From positions 22,297,366 to 22,361,365 of the forward strand of contig NC_088777.1 in assembly GCF_954871325.1 (NCBI RefSeq): DNA of 64,000 nucleotides, given 5' to 3'. This DNA is from Gordionus sp. m RMFG-2023. Lineage: Eukaryota; Nematomorpha; Gordioida; Chordodea; Parachordodidae. The notes below the pieces were generated by a model. The model was not told the DNA's origin. It did not search any database and saw only the letters and a list, made by a program, of their open reading frames with translations. How positions within the stretch are numbered: the stretch's first letter is position 1; every line of letters starts with the position of its first letter. Made by a program: the position numbers and the translations under genes. Below are positions 13,471-25,919 of this stretch, in pieces.

Positions 13471-14039
13471 TATAATTGGTATTGTATAATATTTTATATA
13501 CATAGAATAATTGAATAATAAATGGTTTTTTTTTATTTTGGTCTCTCGAATTGATCATGAAAATAATCTAAACAGATCAGAAGAATGAACTAAAAACCCA
13601 AAATTCGATTTCCATTCATGTTTAATAAGAAATTATTCTGATTTTAAATCCTGATATCGAATCTTTAGATAACTAAAAGTAAAATTAAAATTGTAATAAT
13701 TCTTTATATTTAAAAAAAAGTTATTTTAAAAATCATAGAAAATTTTTTTATAGAATAATTTTTAAAGTTCTCACTTTCACACTTTGTGTCCAAACAAAAA
13801 AAAAAACTATATTCGAACTTTTTCACATTTTGAAATTTTCATAACTTTGATGTTAGTCTTCATTAAAGTTTTAAAATTTTTTATTATTCATAAAATTTTT
13901 TAAAAATTATATCAAAAATATATTTTTACAATATTACAGGAAGTTATTTAACCATATATGAATGTTTTTTTCATCATGGAAATATGTTACATCCAATCAT
14001 ATTATTGCCAAGGGTTTTATCAATATGAAATGAATTTTC

Positions 14040-14760
14040 GTCTAGATATAAATAAGGCGTAAAACTATTCTTGATATCACAAATAGATTCAAATATACCA
14101 AATCTAGGTTCTCAGGGAAGGTAAGAAAGTTTTACAGCCCTTTTACGGTATTTGAGATGTTTGAAAAATCTATTGATAGAAAAAAAATTAATTATATATT
14201 ACTTCTGAACGGAATTATTAGCTTAAAAAGAATCTTATTAGGAAAGCCAAATGACGCCTGATACGACTGTTTTAGGAGAAGGATCCTCAAATTCTCCAAA
14301 AATATTATGTTATGGGGTTGTATGATGGGAAAAGTTCTATGTGTTTTGTTGAAGGAATTATATATTCAGCCTATCAAGATAATTTTTCAAAGGAGTTCAT
14401 TGATTTAACGAACGTTTTCGCAAGGGGGTTTTATTTTTCAACAAGACAGTGCCATGTCATACATCAAAATAGACCAAATTATTTTTATAAAAACCATTTG
14501 GCTTTACTGGAATGGCCCGCATCAAATCTCTTTTTAAATTCAATAGGAAATGTCTGAGCTTTTATTTAAAAAATAATCATACATCTAAAACAAGTACTGC
14601 GATAAATAAATTAAAGTATTCCTAGAAATTCGAAAAGAAAATAATAATACCTTTATTTGACATCTGCCAAAAAGAATTAAGGAGTCATACGCTAAATGCC
14701 TCATGATCAAGTATTAAAGCTGAAATGGATAATATTTGGATTTCTCGTAATGTTTAAAAA
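14040..14760 (+). mobile_element. Tc1-like transposase remnant
   Basis: At 14312-14557 the reading MGLYDGKSSMCFVEGIIYSA, later HLALLEWPASNLFLNSIGNV, parallels the Tc1 blocks 'vWGc.s..G.g.L.fieg..na..Y' and 'LeWPaqSPDLNPIENvW'. A FIFQQDSAMSY reading in another frame at about 14430 corresponds to the second catalytic block 'FQQDnApcHt'. A C-terminal LPKRIKESYAKC-like block lies near 14660. Frame changes and an altered DLNPIEN motif show it is dead. It differs in sequence from the remnant at 12345-13470, so it is a separate insertion. Inverted-repeat ends were not identified. Confidence 0.75.
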
Positions 14761-16416
14761 TTATTTTTTAGGCTAGTTTGCCTCTTTATTTATTTATTTA
14801 AGGTATTTTTAATTTAACCTAAAAATATGCAATATTATGAAATAAAAAGGTAATTTTTAATAAATAGAAGTCTGTTCTACTCATTTCGTCCATTTTAAAT
14901 TTCGCCTGCTCTTTGTTTTAAAATTTTTTAACCCGCCAGCCACTCACCTAATGTTTAAAATATTTTCGCCCTCCCTCCCATATTAGATCTCTAATCTGCA
15001 TATTTAAAAAATTCTAAAATATTTTTAGGCTTGAATTATGTTCATATTGATCGTTTAAAGATAATGGTACAGGAAATCCTCCCCCCCCCCCACTCAATAA
15101 ATTTTTTAACAAGGAAAATAAATGCATATTTTTTTCAATATCCAAATATGCAACGTGTTGGGTTAGGGGGTGTCCTGACCTGAAACCACACCCCATAATT
15201 ATGCCGTACATCGCTGAATTGTTATAATAACCTGAGTAGCTAGTGTCGTCAAATAGGAATATATATAAAACAAGATATATAAAATTGGCTACTGATATAT
15301 TAATCAAAATTGATTGAATAATTTTTAAAACAGTTATCAAAAGATTTAAAGGATTTACAAACGTTTTCAGAGGTTCGGTCCAAGTTCATTTTTGGATGTA
15401 AATAATAATAATACTGGTTTAAAGGTACCGTTCAGGGTGGATCTTGGGACAACCACAACCCCGAAATACAGCTTTTCAAATTTAAATCTAGTAAATACAA
15501 TAATCAATAATTTTATAGCTTAGAAATATAATAAAAAAATTTTAAAATTTATAAATTAATATAAATTAGATTTATAAATATTATGTAATTTGTAAATTAT
15601 GTGTGTAATAACTTTATATTTCCAATAATTTTGAATAAATATAATTATATTTTATACGCACCTAAATTGTGCTTGATTTATAGTTTCTATAATTAATAAA
15701 ATATATATTTTTTTTAAGATTAGAGTAGGGACCTTTGTAAAAAGGGGGAAAGTTAATACTTCGCCCTCTCCAAAGTAGAGAAGGTCGGATACAGCAGGTG
15801 GGGTAAAAAGGAAAAAAGTTAATAAATTTCTGTTCTTTAAAAATAAATGTCTCAAATTTGGTCAAAAAAAATGTATTTTTACTTTCTACCGTATGTTAAT
15901 TTAGAAGGGCTTCAAATTCAAAAGATATTGACCAAAAGTAATTTTTTCGCACTTTATCACCAAAATTATTTTTTGGTATTTTTACTTCGAGATGAAAGTA
16001 TATTCTTTCAAATTTTATAAAATTTATATCTGGGGTTTCTAAAAATTTATAATATCTATGTAGATATAATACTCCCCCCCCCCCCTTTCCCTTAAATAAC
16101 TAAATAACAAAAAAGGGATATAATATTCGAAGTTATAATAAATTATTTAAATATTTTAAAAAAATTAAAAGGAATAAAAAAAACAAATAAAATAGAGTTT
16201 GTTATCTACCTTCAAAGTTAAAAAGTAATAAAGAAAAGAATGGTCATAGTGTATAACTGATCGTATGAGCACATTTTAGTTACATTAGAATAAATTACCC
16301 ATTTTAATTACTATATCTTTATTTAGAGACATAATTTATATTGATTTCAACATTAAAAGTAAAATATTTTATGTTTTGCAGTTTAAATTTAATATTTGCT
16401 ATTTCACCCCGAATGA
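14761..16416. other. unassigned interval with poly-C/poly-G tracts
   Basis: Poly-C runs occur at about 15080 and 16073-16085. A 108-codon minus-strand open stretch (15014-15340) has no recognisable domain and includes a poly-Gly run from the C-tract, so it is probably not coding. Two overlapping minus-strand open stretches at 15652-15865 are frame shadows of AT-rich DNA. Confidence 0.35.
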
Positions 16417-16751
16417 GTATTATACCTAAAACAAATTAGTCGTTACTCGCTATTTGATTCCATTTTATTCACTCGTATTTTACGAATACGAATAACAAAA
16501 TTATTCGATTTGAATAAGGAAAATATATTATCTTTTATCTATTATTTGATCAAATTATTCGTATAATTTAAAATTATTCATATTATTCAAAATAATAAGC
16601 CAATATTCAATTATTTGTAAATATTCAAATGATTACGAATACGAATAAGAAATTCTTCAAATTGTACCAATTGATACAATTATTCGATTCGAAAAATTGA
16701 GTAGAATAATGCAAATATTTGATTCGATTCATATTTTTATAGGTATAATAC
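16417..16751. mobile_element. small inverted-repeat element rich in ATTCG motifs
   Basis: It begins GTATTATACCTA and ends TAGGTATAATAC, an exact 12-bp inverted repeat. The interior is packed with TTCGATT, ATTCGTA and CGAATA motifs on both strands, as in the hAT at 59830-60811. No target duplication could be assigned. It is non-coding. Confidence 0.6.
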
Positions 16752-16773
16752 ACCTATCACACAGGGCCGTTGG

Positions 16774-18508
16774 CAGTGGCGTAGGCATGGGCCCCCCCCT
16801 CCTCCCCATGAAAAATTAAAAAAAAAAAATTTTTTTAAATTTATTTTTTAAAATTTTTTAATTTTAATTTAATAAATTCTTAATAAACGCTTGATTTTTA
16901 TGTTTTAAATTTATTATAAATAATAATAGATATACACATTTGATTATTTTTATATTTATTGGTTTGCAGCTATTTCACACCACCCAAGAAAGGAAGTTAT
17001 TTATTCAAACGTATCATGATATTGATTTAAAAATCAAAAAAAAAACTAAAAAGATTTTGTCCGACCGGATTCATCGAAAGACAAGAGTCGGTAAAACTCT
17101 TTATTGAAATATATGATGTTGTCTTTGCAGCACTAGAATTTTATATATCAAGCAAGGAAAAAGATTCAGCAGATGCCGAAAATCTTTTGCAGGCTATTAT
17201 TAAGCCAGTTTTTAATTTCAATTAAATATGTTTATTTTTTATTTAATTATACATATGATTTTAGCAAAATGATACTAAAAATTGATTTGGATTTAAGGGG
17301 GATTATGAATAGAGCAAAGGATATTGTTGAAATATCAACAAATATCAGAGAGAATGTGGATGAAAAATTTCATGAAATATATGAAAAAGTAAAGGAGATT
17401 GCTAATATGTTGGAATTGAAATTTTTAAACCTAGAGTAGTCTCTAGACAATCCAATCGATCAAATATTGATGCATCTACGATTGAGGATTTTTATAAAAT
17501 AAACATTTTTATTCCCCTTATTGATACATTTTTATTTCAATTAAAAGAAAGATTTATTAGTCATAATTATATTTTAAAAAGCTTTTATTTTCTTTTGCCG
17601 GTTGAGTCTAAACTGTTGATTACACTTGAAACACGAGAGGATATTAAAAAAATCTCAGAGTTTTATGCTGATGATTTAGTAGGTCAATATGATAAGTTAC
17701 TTTGTGATGTCAAATTTTGGTATAAAAATCTTGACAGAATAGGGTATTCTTTGAGACCAAAAAATGCTCTGCAGGCCCTTTCCATGTGTAATTGCATTTT
17801 AGTCCCTGCCTAATATCAAAACATTATTAATTATTTTAGCTACCTTGCCAATTAGTACCTGCATTAATGAAAGGTCTTTTTCAACTTTAAAAAGGTTAGA
17901 AACCTATTTAGGAAACACAACCGGTAAAAAACGTTTAAATGGATTACCCCTATTGAATATAAACAAGGAGATTATTTTAGATAAAAATTTGATTCTAGAT
18001 GAATTAGCAAAATCTCTGAGAAAAGTTGATCTCTCTTTTTAAATTCAAATCAAAAAATAGCAATAAAATTTTATTAGTTTTAATATATAATCAACTTTTT
18101 TTTGTAAAAAAAGTATTATTTATAAGATAATATCATCAAATTTTTTTAAATACCATTATTTGCATAAGAATTACACATATTTTATATAATTGTAAAAAAT
18201 TACTTTTTTTAAAATAGAGTCTTTATACATTATAATTTTTAATATTAAAATCTGTATTATATAAAATATCAACATTTTGAAAATATTTTAATTAATAAAA
18301 ATATATACATGATTAAATAAAGGAATGTAAAATATATAATAAAATACCCTAAAATTTTGTTATATGAAAATATAAAACAATTTTAATAAATCCAAAAATA
18401 TAAGCAATTAAGCGTTCAAAAAAAAGGAGGTTTGGGGGGCGAAGCCCCCCCCCAAAAAAAAAAAAATTTTTAAAACCCCCCCATGATAAAATCCTGGCTA
18501 CGCCACTG
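16774..18508 (+). mobile_element. hAT transposon, complete ends
   Basis: The left end CAGTGGCGTAGGCATGG and the right end (opposite strand CAGTGGCGTAGCCAGGATT) share their first 12 bases. A perfect 8-bp duplication gccgttgg lies at 16766-16773 and 18509-18516. C- and G-runs sit just inside both ends. The + strand carries transposase C-terminal blocks. It is related to, but clearly diverged from, the sister pair at 2002 and 27373. A truncated relative lies at 47700-48999. Confidence 0.92.
17173..18042 (+). pseudogene. hAT transposase C-terminal half, broken
   Basis: Three open stretches (17173-17439, 17595-17813, 17845-18042) carry the second half of a hAT transposase. Recognisable blocks are NIRENVDEKFHEIYEKVKEI, a LIDTFLFQLKERFISHNY block, and the dimerisation signature LPISTCINERSFSTLKRLET followed by RLNGLPLLNINKE. 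Frames change between stretches, and the N-terminal half is reduced to short scraps (for example near 17060-17150). The protein is not functional as it stands. Confidence 0.85.
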
Positions 18509-18654
18509 GCCGTTGGTAAATAACAAAAAACATAACTTTACTAAATTCTAGATAGCATCTGCACTATTATAAGTAGGAAGCACCATTTTTAAAATTTTAT
18601 ATTATAATTATGAGGATATCGAATGATAAAACTAGTTTAATCACATACCTAAAT

Positions 18655-19057
18655 CAGAGATCTTCATAACCCGGGTCTGGAATTTTAAAAATTTTCTTAA
18701 TGGGCTTGGGCCTAAAATTATTAAATTTAAATTTCGATTATTTAAAACAGTTGCTAGTTTAAAGAAATATTGCCTTTTTTCCTTCTAATATTAATAAATT
18801 TTAGTATTGTAAACAAAATGATTGCCTAAATATATTTAAATTTTATTTTCATTAAATAAAAAAAAATTAAATTTTTGAAAATGGGCATGGGTCGGATTTG
18901 GGAAATTTTTTTGAAACATATCATGGGCTTGGGCCGAACTTGGGAATTTTTTTAACATTAGATATGTGCCAAAACGGGCTTGGCTTGGGCCTAAAACAAA
19001 TTTACTGCGGGCCTGGGCCGGGCTTGGTCAAAAAATTAAGGCCCATTAAGGTCTCTA
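18655..19057. mobile_element. small non-autonomous hAT-like element, GGGCTTGGGCC repeats, copy 1
   Basis: It starts CAGAGATCTTCATAACCCGG, and its right end read from the other strand starts TAGAGACCTTAATGGGCC. The flanking octamers acctaaat (18647-18654) and atctaaat (19058-19065) differ at one base. GGGCTTGGGCC-type repeats lie subterminally. Copy 2 at 38134-38557 has the same AT-rich core. The 72-codon open stretch across it is not a gene. Confidence 0.85.
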
Positions 19058-19065
19058 ATCTAAAT

Positions 19066-20039
19066 ACAAATTTTATCCCAAAAAAAGCAAAACACTTACC
19101 ATATAGCATATATTAAAATGGAATATTTAGATATTAGTTAATCTATAAGTGTGGCCATTTATTAAGAGGATGAATAAATTTTGGATGCATTTCCTCTCCT
19201 AGATTTTATTAAGGTTTTTATGCCAGATTTTTAAAGTTTTAAAGCCCTTGACCGAGTTATATTTTATTAAAAATAATTTTGGCGTACCTTTTTTAAATTG
19301 TTTTTTCTTAATTTTTTAAAATTATAATATTTATTAAAAATTTATTAACTTATATGTATTATTATTATTTTAATTATTGTTTATAATGACATATTGTATT
19401 CATTATTGAGGCAGGTGGAATGTTAGAGGATGATTCTTAGCTTGAGATGATATTTAAAAAAACTTGTAAATTTTCCAGAAAGAATTTCGCACGCCCTCCT
19501 CAGTTGGAAACGTCTATGTGTTAACGTAATACCGGAATAAAACCTGCTAGATAAAAACTCGATCAAATAAACGGAAGAAAAACCTTATGGAAAAAAAAAC
19601 GAAGGAAAATGAAATTTAAGGTTATAAAAAGGTAATACAGGAAAAAAAGCTTTGGAATAAAAAACTGTGGAAAAAAATTTCTCAAGCAATAATCGGAAAA
19701 TATCTTTAATATTTTTAAAAGAAATGAAATGAAATATAACAGTGCGATTAATTGATTTAAGGCGCGTCCAAAGTCAATCAATTATTTATCGAAATTTGCG
19801 AAATCGAGTTTGGGTCAATTTTTAATAATTGATATGAGATCAAGTTTCGATATAATTTTTTCAAAATGTCATTCTATAATAGCGGAAGTGTGATTACATA
19901 GTTCCTAAAAAAACATAATTGCTCTTAATAATTTATATTTTTTATTAGAAAATATAATTATTTGGATTCTGATATGATGGCTCTGTTTTTCCCGCCTATA
20001 TATTTAAGAATTTAAATTCCATTTGACATATGTCGAAGG
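19066..20039. other. unassigned AT-rich interval
   Basis: A minus-strand open stretch at 19563-19781 is low-complexity Phe/Leu-rich sequence from AT-rich DNA and is not considered a gene. Nothing else is supported. Confidence 0.35.
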
Positions 20040-20705
20040 GAGGAGATAACGATTTCTACTTTATATGTCTTGAGAGCAGCTTTGGCAAATTTGAAGGATT
20101 CTGGAGATTCTGCTACTTCTACCATGACTAGTGCTATTCTTCTTAGAATAGAAAATTTTGATTTTATTTTAAAACCTTGTGTTTTGGATAAAATATTGTT
20201 GATAACAAGCTTGACTTGTACAAATTGTAAATCATTTCGAAGGATATAGGATTTGCAATAAACTCAATTCAATTGGCGAAAGATTGGCTGATTGATGTGA
20301 GAAGTAAAATTTAAATAATTGTCTTGAATTATTTTTTAATCCTAATAAATTGATAAAAACACTGAATTTGTAAATTTCTTTTAAAAGACACAATATTTAA
20401 GGGGAGAAATCTACCTTTTGATTTTGAAAGTTTTAGACTTCAAACATTACTATCCAAAAAGGAGAGGTGTATATATATATACTTTAATTATTAAATATAA
20501 TATTTTATTTTATTTTAGCTATAAAACCAGTTTATATTTGATCATTATGCAGTTTAATGAAAGACTCAATGATGAATCGATGAAATATCGAAATCAAACA
20601 TTATTTTTTACCATGGCGGAAAAGACATTCGTTAATGATGATATTGAAGATATCTGTGAATTTTACCATTTAAATTCAAGTCAAGTTTTTGGAAAAATGT
20701 CTTAG
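20040..20705 (+). pseudogene. hAT transposase (DUF4371 type) middle fragment
   Basis: At 20060-20250 the + strand reads LRAALANLKDSGDSATSTMT, then SAILLRIENFDFILKPCVLD, then KILLITSLTCTNCKS. This fits the conserved DUF4371-hAT segment 'a..Ll..i..feFl..L..l..iL..t..LS..LQ'. Past a gap, 20540-20700 reads MQFNERLNDESMKYRNQTLF and FVNDDIEDICEFYHLNSSQV, the following 'RF ... fY' segment. Intervening AT-rich DNA and frame breaks show decay. No end repeats were located. Confidence 0.6.
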
Positions 20706-22250
20706 TTTCGAAATATTTATATTATGGCTAAAACGAGATGTAATTATTAAACATGGCCTGGAAGTTAAAGAATAAAGATTTGTCAGATTCTAAGAATTGT
20801 AAATTTATTTTATTAAAATATTTATATTAATACATTATTTAGCTCTTCTGATAATGATAATGATCGAGACTTATGATTCAGACTGGAATTTGTTTATTTT
20901 ACCTTATAGTTTACTTTAAAATTTTTCTGCTTTCCTTAATTTATTAATTTACAAAAATATTTATTAACTACCTCATGTACTACCAAAAGGGGTGTCAAAA
21001 AAGAATGCACTGTTTTTCGGAGGGGGGAGGGGGTACTTTTTAAGGGATGGGGGATACTACTCCCATCGCTCAGAAAGTGTAGGGGCCACTGATCCCCAGT
21101 CTCCCCTATTTTTATTTAGTCAATATTATATAAATTTCAAATCATAATTTTTCTTTTTTTAAAATAGAATTGATAAATAAAGTAAATTTTGCAAAAAATT
21201 GATAGAAAGCAAGTTTTCGCGAAGGAAATGATAGAATAGAATTTACATTAATACTTTCTAATAAAATAATAAAAAAATAATAATTAGCTAATTTATAAAA
21301 TGATGAGGTTATGTAAAACTAAAAAATAGCCAGAAATCTAATTTAATTGTAAATATTATTTAAAAAAATCGCTAAAATATATTTAGAGACTATATAAAAA
21401 GATGTTTAATCAATAATGCTTTCAAATTAAGCTCAAGAGGTTAGAGGTGTTATTAAAAACTTCGATGTTTAAATGAAAGTGTCATTTTTAAAAAAAGTGA
21501 AAAACACATAAGGAAAAAAAACTTTTATCAATACATTATTTGAAACGTAAAATGAAAACGCTTCAATTTGTTGGCTCTATAAAATATAATATTAAATTTA
21601 CCTTTTAGAAACCTAATAATTTTTGAAAATTAAATTAGTCTTACTAGCCGCCCGAGTATTTTTTTAAAATTTATGTGCGATTCCACCCTGCCAATATTTT
21701 AAAAAAAAACTATGACCCAAGTCTATTCGACACGATTTAGGTCGAGTCGGACATAATCTATTCTATGCCGTTACTATTTGCGGCCTTGTCTATTAGATAT
21801 CATAATGAATAGGTTTTAAGTAGCTTACTGAAAAATTAAATGTTTTTCGGCTAGACTCAAAAATGTTTGGCCCAACCCGTAACATCTCTTGTCTGTTCTA
21901 CCAAAAATTTGGTAAGATTCCTGGTCTGGCAGATATAATTTTTTGCGAAGGAAAAATCATAAATTTGTATTCGAAGTCTAAAAAAATTTACAATATTTTG
22001 AATAGAGATGGCGCGGAACTGAGTTTTTATTCACGACGCGCCCACAAATGTTTACACCAAAAGAAATTCACGCCAATTCCCGCCTTATGTTCACTATTTT
22101 TTAGCCCGAACTGCCCATTAAAGAAAGGTAAAGATTTTGATCACGCCCATCACGCCCGAAAATTTCATGGGTTATATTTATAATTTTATAGAGAAATAAA
22201 ATCATCTACATATTTTTGTAGTAATTAAGAAATCACTAAACAAGCCACAT
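20706..22250. other. unassigned interval
   Basis: G-runs occur at 21020-21060. A 106-codon + strand open stretch (21863-22183) is unusually GC-balanced for this window, but it has no recognisable domain and no coding context. I leave it as unrecognised. Confidence 0.3.
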
Positions 22251-22259
22251 TTATAAATC

Positions 22260-23527
22260 GGTATCAGGGTCAATTCGGCGCGGAAAATTCGGCGCATGAC
22301 AATTCGGCGCGGCAACAATTCAGCGCGTATCTATTACAGTTGCAATTTATTATATATTACTTAGTATAAAAAAATAAGGATGATTAAATAGAAATCATTT
22401 TGAATTTTGGTCCTATTAATTATTTCTCCATATTTATTTTTACAAAAATCTCAATTTTATTTACTAAATGTGTAATATCAAAAAAAATTAACAACCAATA
22501 TTTATACCTATTTCTTTGGTTGACCAATTTACCACATAAGATATGTTGATTAATAGCAAATGTTATGTAAGCCGAAATTTTGAAGAAAGAAAGAAAAAGA
22601 AAGGTTTGGACCTCTATCTCGAATCTTACATATTATTTTGGCTGGAATTTAAACCTACCGTTTTTAAAAATCCAGCCATGATCCAAAAAAAATCAAATTA
22701 AGACTGAATCATTTTTAGATTTATTAAAAATCCTTAAATTCTATTAATCCTTTTTAAAAAAAACATTATACTTAGGCTAATTTTTTCTATTATATAAATC
22801 AAAAATTAAATGTGTAATATCAAAAAAAATTAACAACCAATATTTATACCTATTTCTTTGGTTGACCAATTTATCACATAAGATATGTTGATTAGTAGTC
22901 AATGTTATGTAAACCGAGATTTTGGGTATATTATTTTTTTAAACTTTTATAATTTTATTTATTTTTTTTATTATCTAAAATTAGGCGTGAAAAGGGGATT
23001 TAAGATTTAACATTATAGTACTTATCAGGGGGGGGGGGGGGATATTTTGGGTCTATTTTTAAAAAACGGTTGATTAAGATTGTAGTTAAAATAATATATA
23101 AGATTAGAGATAGAGGTCAAATCTTTCTTTTTCTTTTTTCCTTCTATGCGCAAAATCTCCAGGCTTACATAATATTGGCTACTATTCAACATACCTTATA
23201 ATGTAGTAAAATGGTCCATTTTATTTTTTTCGATATACATTTAGTAAATAAAATTGAGATTTTTGTAAAAATAAATATGGATAAATAATTAATAGGACCA
23301 ACATTCAAAATGATTTATATTTAATCATCCTTATTTTTTTATTCTAAGTAATATATAATTAATTGCAACTGTAATAGATACGCGCTGAATTGTGGCCGCA
23401 CCGAAATGACGCTGCGCTGAATTGACGTTGCGCTGAATTGTCGCCGCGCCGAATTGAAGTTGCGCTGAATTGTCGCCGCGCCGAATTGTCGTGCGCCGAA
23501 TTTTCCGCGCCGAATTGACGTGGAACC
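22260..23527. mobile_element. Mutator-like foldback element with GC-rich terminal repeats
   Basis: Long inverted repeats (about 300 bp each) begin with GTCAATTCGGCGCGG-type motifs, repeated several times and separated by a few bases. Perfect 9-bp duplications, ttataaatc, flank it at 22251-22259 and 23528-23536. Nine-base duplications and long inverted repeats suit the Mutator (MULE) superfamily. Inside, a segment of about 100 bp beginning near 22471 recurs in the same orientation near 22811. No transposase is encoded, so it is non-autonomous. Confidence 0.82.
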
Positions 23528-23675
23528 TTATAAATCATAATCTTTATTTAAAGGATGAAAAATTTCAATATTTTTTTATCTTAGTTGCATTCGTCTTTCC
23601 TATAGTAAATGATTAATGGCTATAGGAATGGCTGGGGGTTTTACTGCTACTTTTTAGAAAAAAAAAAGATTCATT

Positions 23676-24625
23676 CAAGGGCATCAGTTTGGTTACGGTT
23701 CAATATGCAAAAAAATATAATAGTTACGGTTCAGTTATGGTTCTTAAGAAAAAATTTATAAAGGTTAATTACGATTTGAAATTTTTTTCTAAATTATTTT
23801 TATTGAAGCAACACCATCGTATAATGATTTTAATTATAAATATTATTTATTAAAATTTTTGCCATCACTTTAAGTTAATGATATTGTTTATTTATAAAAT
23901 ATTTGAAATCAATTTTTTTTATTATAAGTATCTTTGATTAATATATAAAAAAATAAATAAGAAAACTCATTTCTATATATATTATTTGAACCTATAAGTA
24001 ATATATTTTCTAAAATAAGTGGATTCAAATTTGTTCGTTGTGGCGATAACACAAATTTTAGTTCCAAAAAAGCCATTTTAACAGAAACTTGTTTTGCGGG
24101 AACCGAAAGTACTATAAGAGCAAGTTTGTATAATTTTGGATATTCAAATTTCTTTGATTCCCAATATATAAAAACTATGATTTTTTTAGATTTATTAAAT
24201 ACAACTCAATCAAAAATTGGTTATTTAGATATTTTTTTCATACTAAAATATAGGAAATAGGAATGCTCTAATACTAATGAAGCAGTTAAATGATTATAGA
24301 TCAATTTAAGTCATAGTGAAAAATTAATATATATCTCTATGGATATTAAACATATTCTGATCATTTAATAATTACAATAAAAGAAGCAGATATGGTATAA
24401 TATGTAATACACCACAAGAAAAAGAATGTAGGAAAATGTAAATTTATTTATTTTATTTTGGCTGAAATCGGTTCAACCCGGTTTAACCTTTTTTATAAAG
24501 GTTCTTTTTACTCCTTCAAAAAATAATTACATCGGTTAATTACGGTTACGGTTCAGATATTTATAAAGGTTCATAACGGTTTAGCGGTTCATTCTGGTTC
24601 ACTCCGGGTCCCTGTTGAAAATTGA
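23676..24625. mobile_element. possible hAT-like element with GGTTC terminal motifs
   Basis: GGTTACGGTTC motifs lie near the left end, and GGTTCATAACGG and CTGGTTCACTCCGGG motifs near the right end (opposite strand begins CAGGGACCCGGAG). This gives weak inverted symmetry. Interior AT-rich DNA contains no readable transposase. No target duplication was found, so the limits are approximate. Confidence 0.35.
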
Positions 24626-25919
24626 CAAAATTTGAAAACTTTAATAAAATCATTAATTGGCTTTTTATGTAAAATAAAAAGGTTTGAAATTGAAAAATTC
24701 TGATAGTTTATTTTTTATTAAATTTGCGAAGTCTCAGAAGAAAAAAATAATGATGTTATAAAATATGTAAAAGAGGTTGGGTTTTCAAAGATATTACTTT
24801 TTTAATTATCCGTGATCAAAATTTATATTCACGCCCAATCACGTTGGGTATTTTTTGAAAAAGTCGGTCATGCCCTTACATCGTTTGAACTTCAAAATTC
24901 ATTTAAACTCAAGCGGTGGCCTGATGAGTCATGGATATTTTTACGATCCACGACGCCCACCTCTAATTCCGGGCTAGTTAGGCCAGAAATATCTTACACA
25001 AATTCCTCCGCCAAAAGATATTTGCACAAGTTACTAAGTTCGGCCTAAAAATAAGCTAGCCTATTCGATGATCTGACTTTCATGCGGAGTTGTCCTTGCA
25101 GATCTCTGATGTCCATCGATATAGTATTTGCCGAAAATTAGTTAAAATTTCCTTTAAAAAATATTTTAATTTTTTATATCTTCCAAATTGAGTTTTAATA
25201 TTAGTAATTTATTATGCGTTATTCACCATAACCAATAATTTATCAAACACATATTTTTTTTAATTAAGGAAGATTAAAAATGTAAATTTTGACTTTAAAT
25301 ATAAACAGACTTATTCGGAAGACTTTCTTTTCTATAAATTTTTTTTCCCCTATTTTTTAATCTTAAGTTTTATTTCCGCAAGTTTTCTTTAATTTATTGG
25401 TGGAGTTTTTTCCGGGCTTTTTTTTAATACCTTTGTATTTAATTAAATGTAATGTGATATAACATCTAAATCTCAATTTTATTGTCCGATTTTTGCCGAT
25501 TAGAATCTAGCCCCCCCCCACCTGCACTGTCTATTTGTATAGTAATAATGTCCCTTCGCTCCATATTTTAGATAACGGGTATAGGACATAGCTTCTGTTT
25601 GAGAAATAACTTTTTTTGATAAATTTAATACTAATTATTTTTATATGGCTTTTAAATTAAAATATTTATCGTCAATCAAATATTTGATAAGATAAATATT
25701 GAATGTTGTAATCAAAAATTTTTTATCAAAAGTTTAAATAATATTGTTTATTTTTTATTATATTTAAACATCAAAGAAGGCATTGGCATTTATAATTAGT
25801 TTTTAAGAAATGTTTAAGAATATTATATGACTATTTTATTTCGTGATAAATAATTTTAAAAATTTTTAAAAAAAATATATATACATAACCAAACTACGAC
25901 ACTCTGTGGCTTTAGTAAT
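24626..25919. promoter_or_regulatory. upstream region of the forkhead gene
   Basis: This 1.3-kb interval precedes the forkhead ORF. It holds a 78-codon unrecognised open stretch (24812-25048) and a C-run near 25510. An A/T-rich stretch with TATATATACATA at about 25877-25888 lies some 35-40 bases before the start codon and could serve as a TATA-like element. No transposon ends were identified between about 25060 and the gene, so promoter sequence may lie here. Confidence 0.35.

Noticed and set aside
15014-15340. 108-codon minus-strand ORF with a poly-Gly run
   Set aside because: The Gly run comes from a C homopolymer, there is no domain, and the flanks show no coding bias. Treated as chance.
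21863-22183. 106-codon + strand ORF, GC-balanced
   Set aside because: No recognisable family, no conserved motif and no neighbouring exon signal. It could be real, but nothing supports it.
23676-24625. Firm hAT call for the GGTTC-rich interval
   Set aside because: The end symmetry is weak and no target duplication was found, so it is listed only at low confidence.
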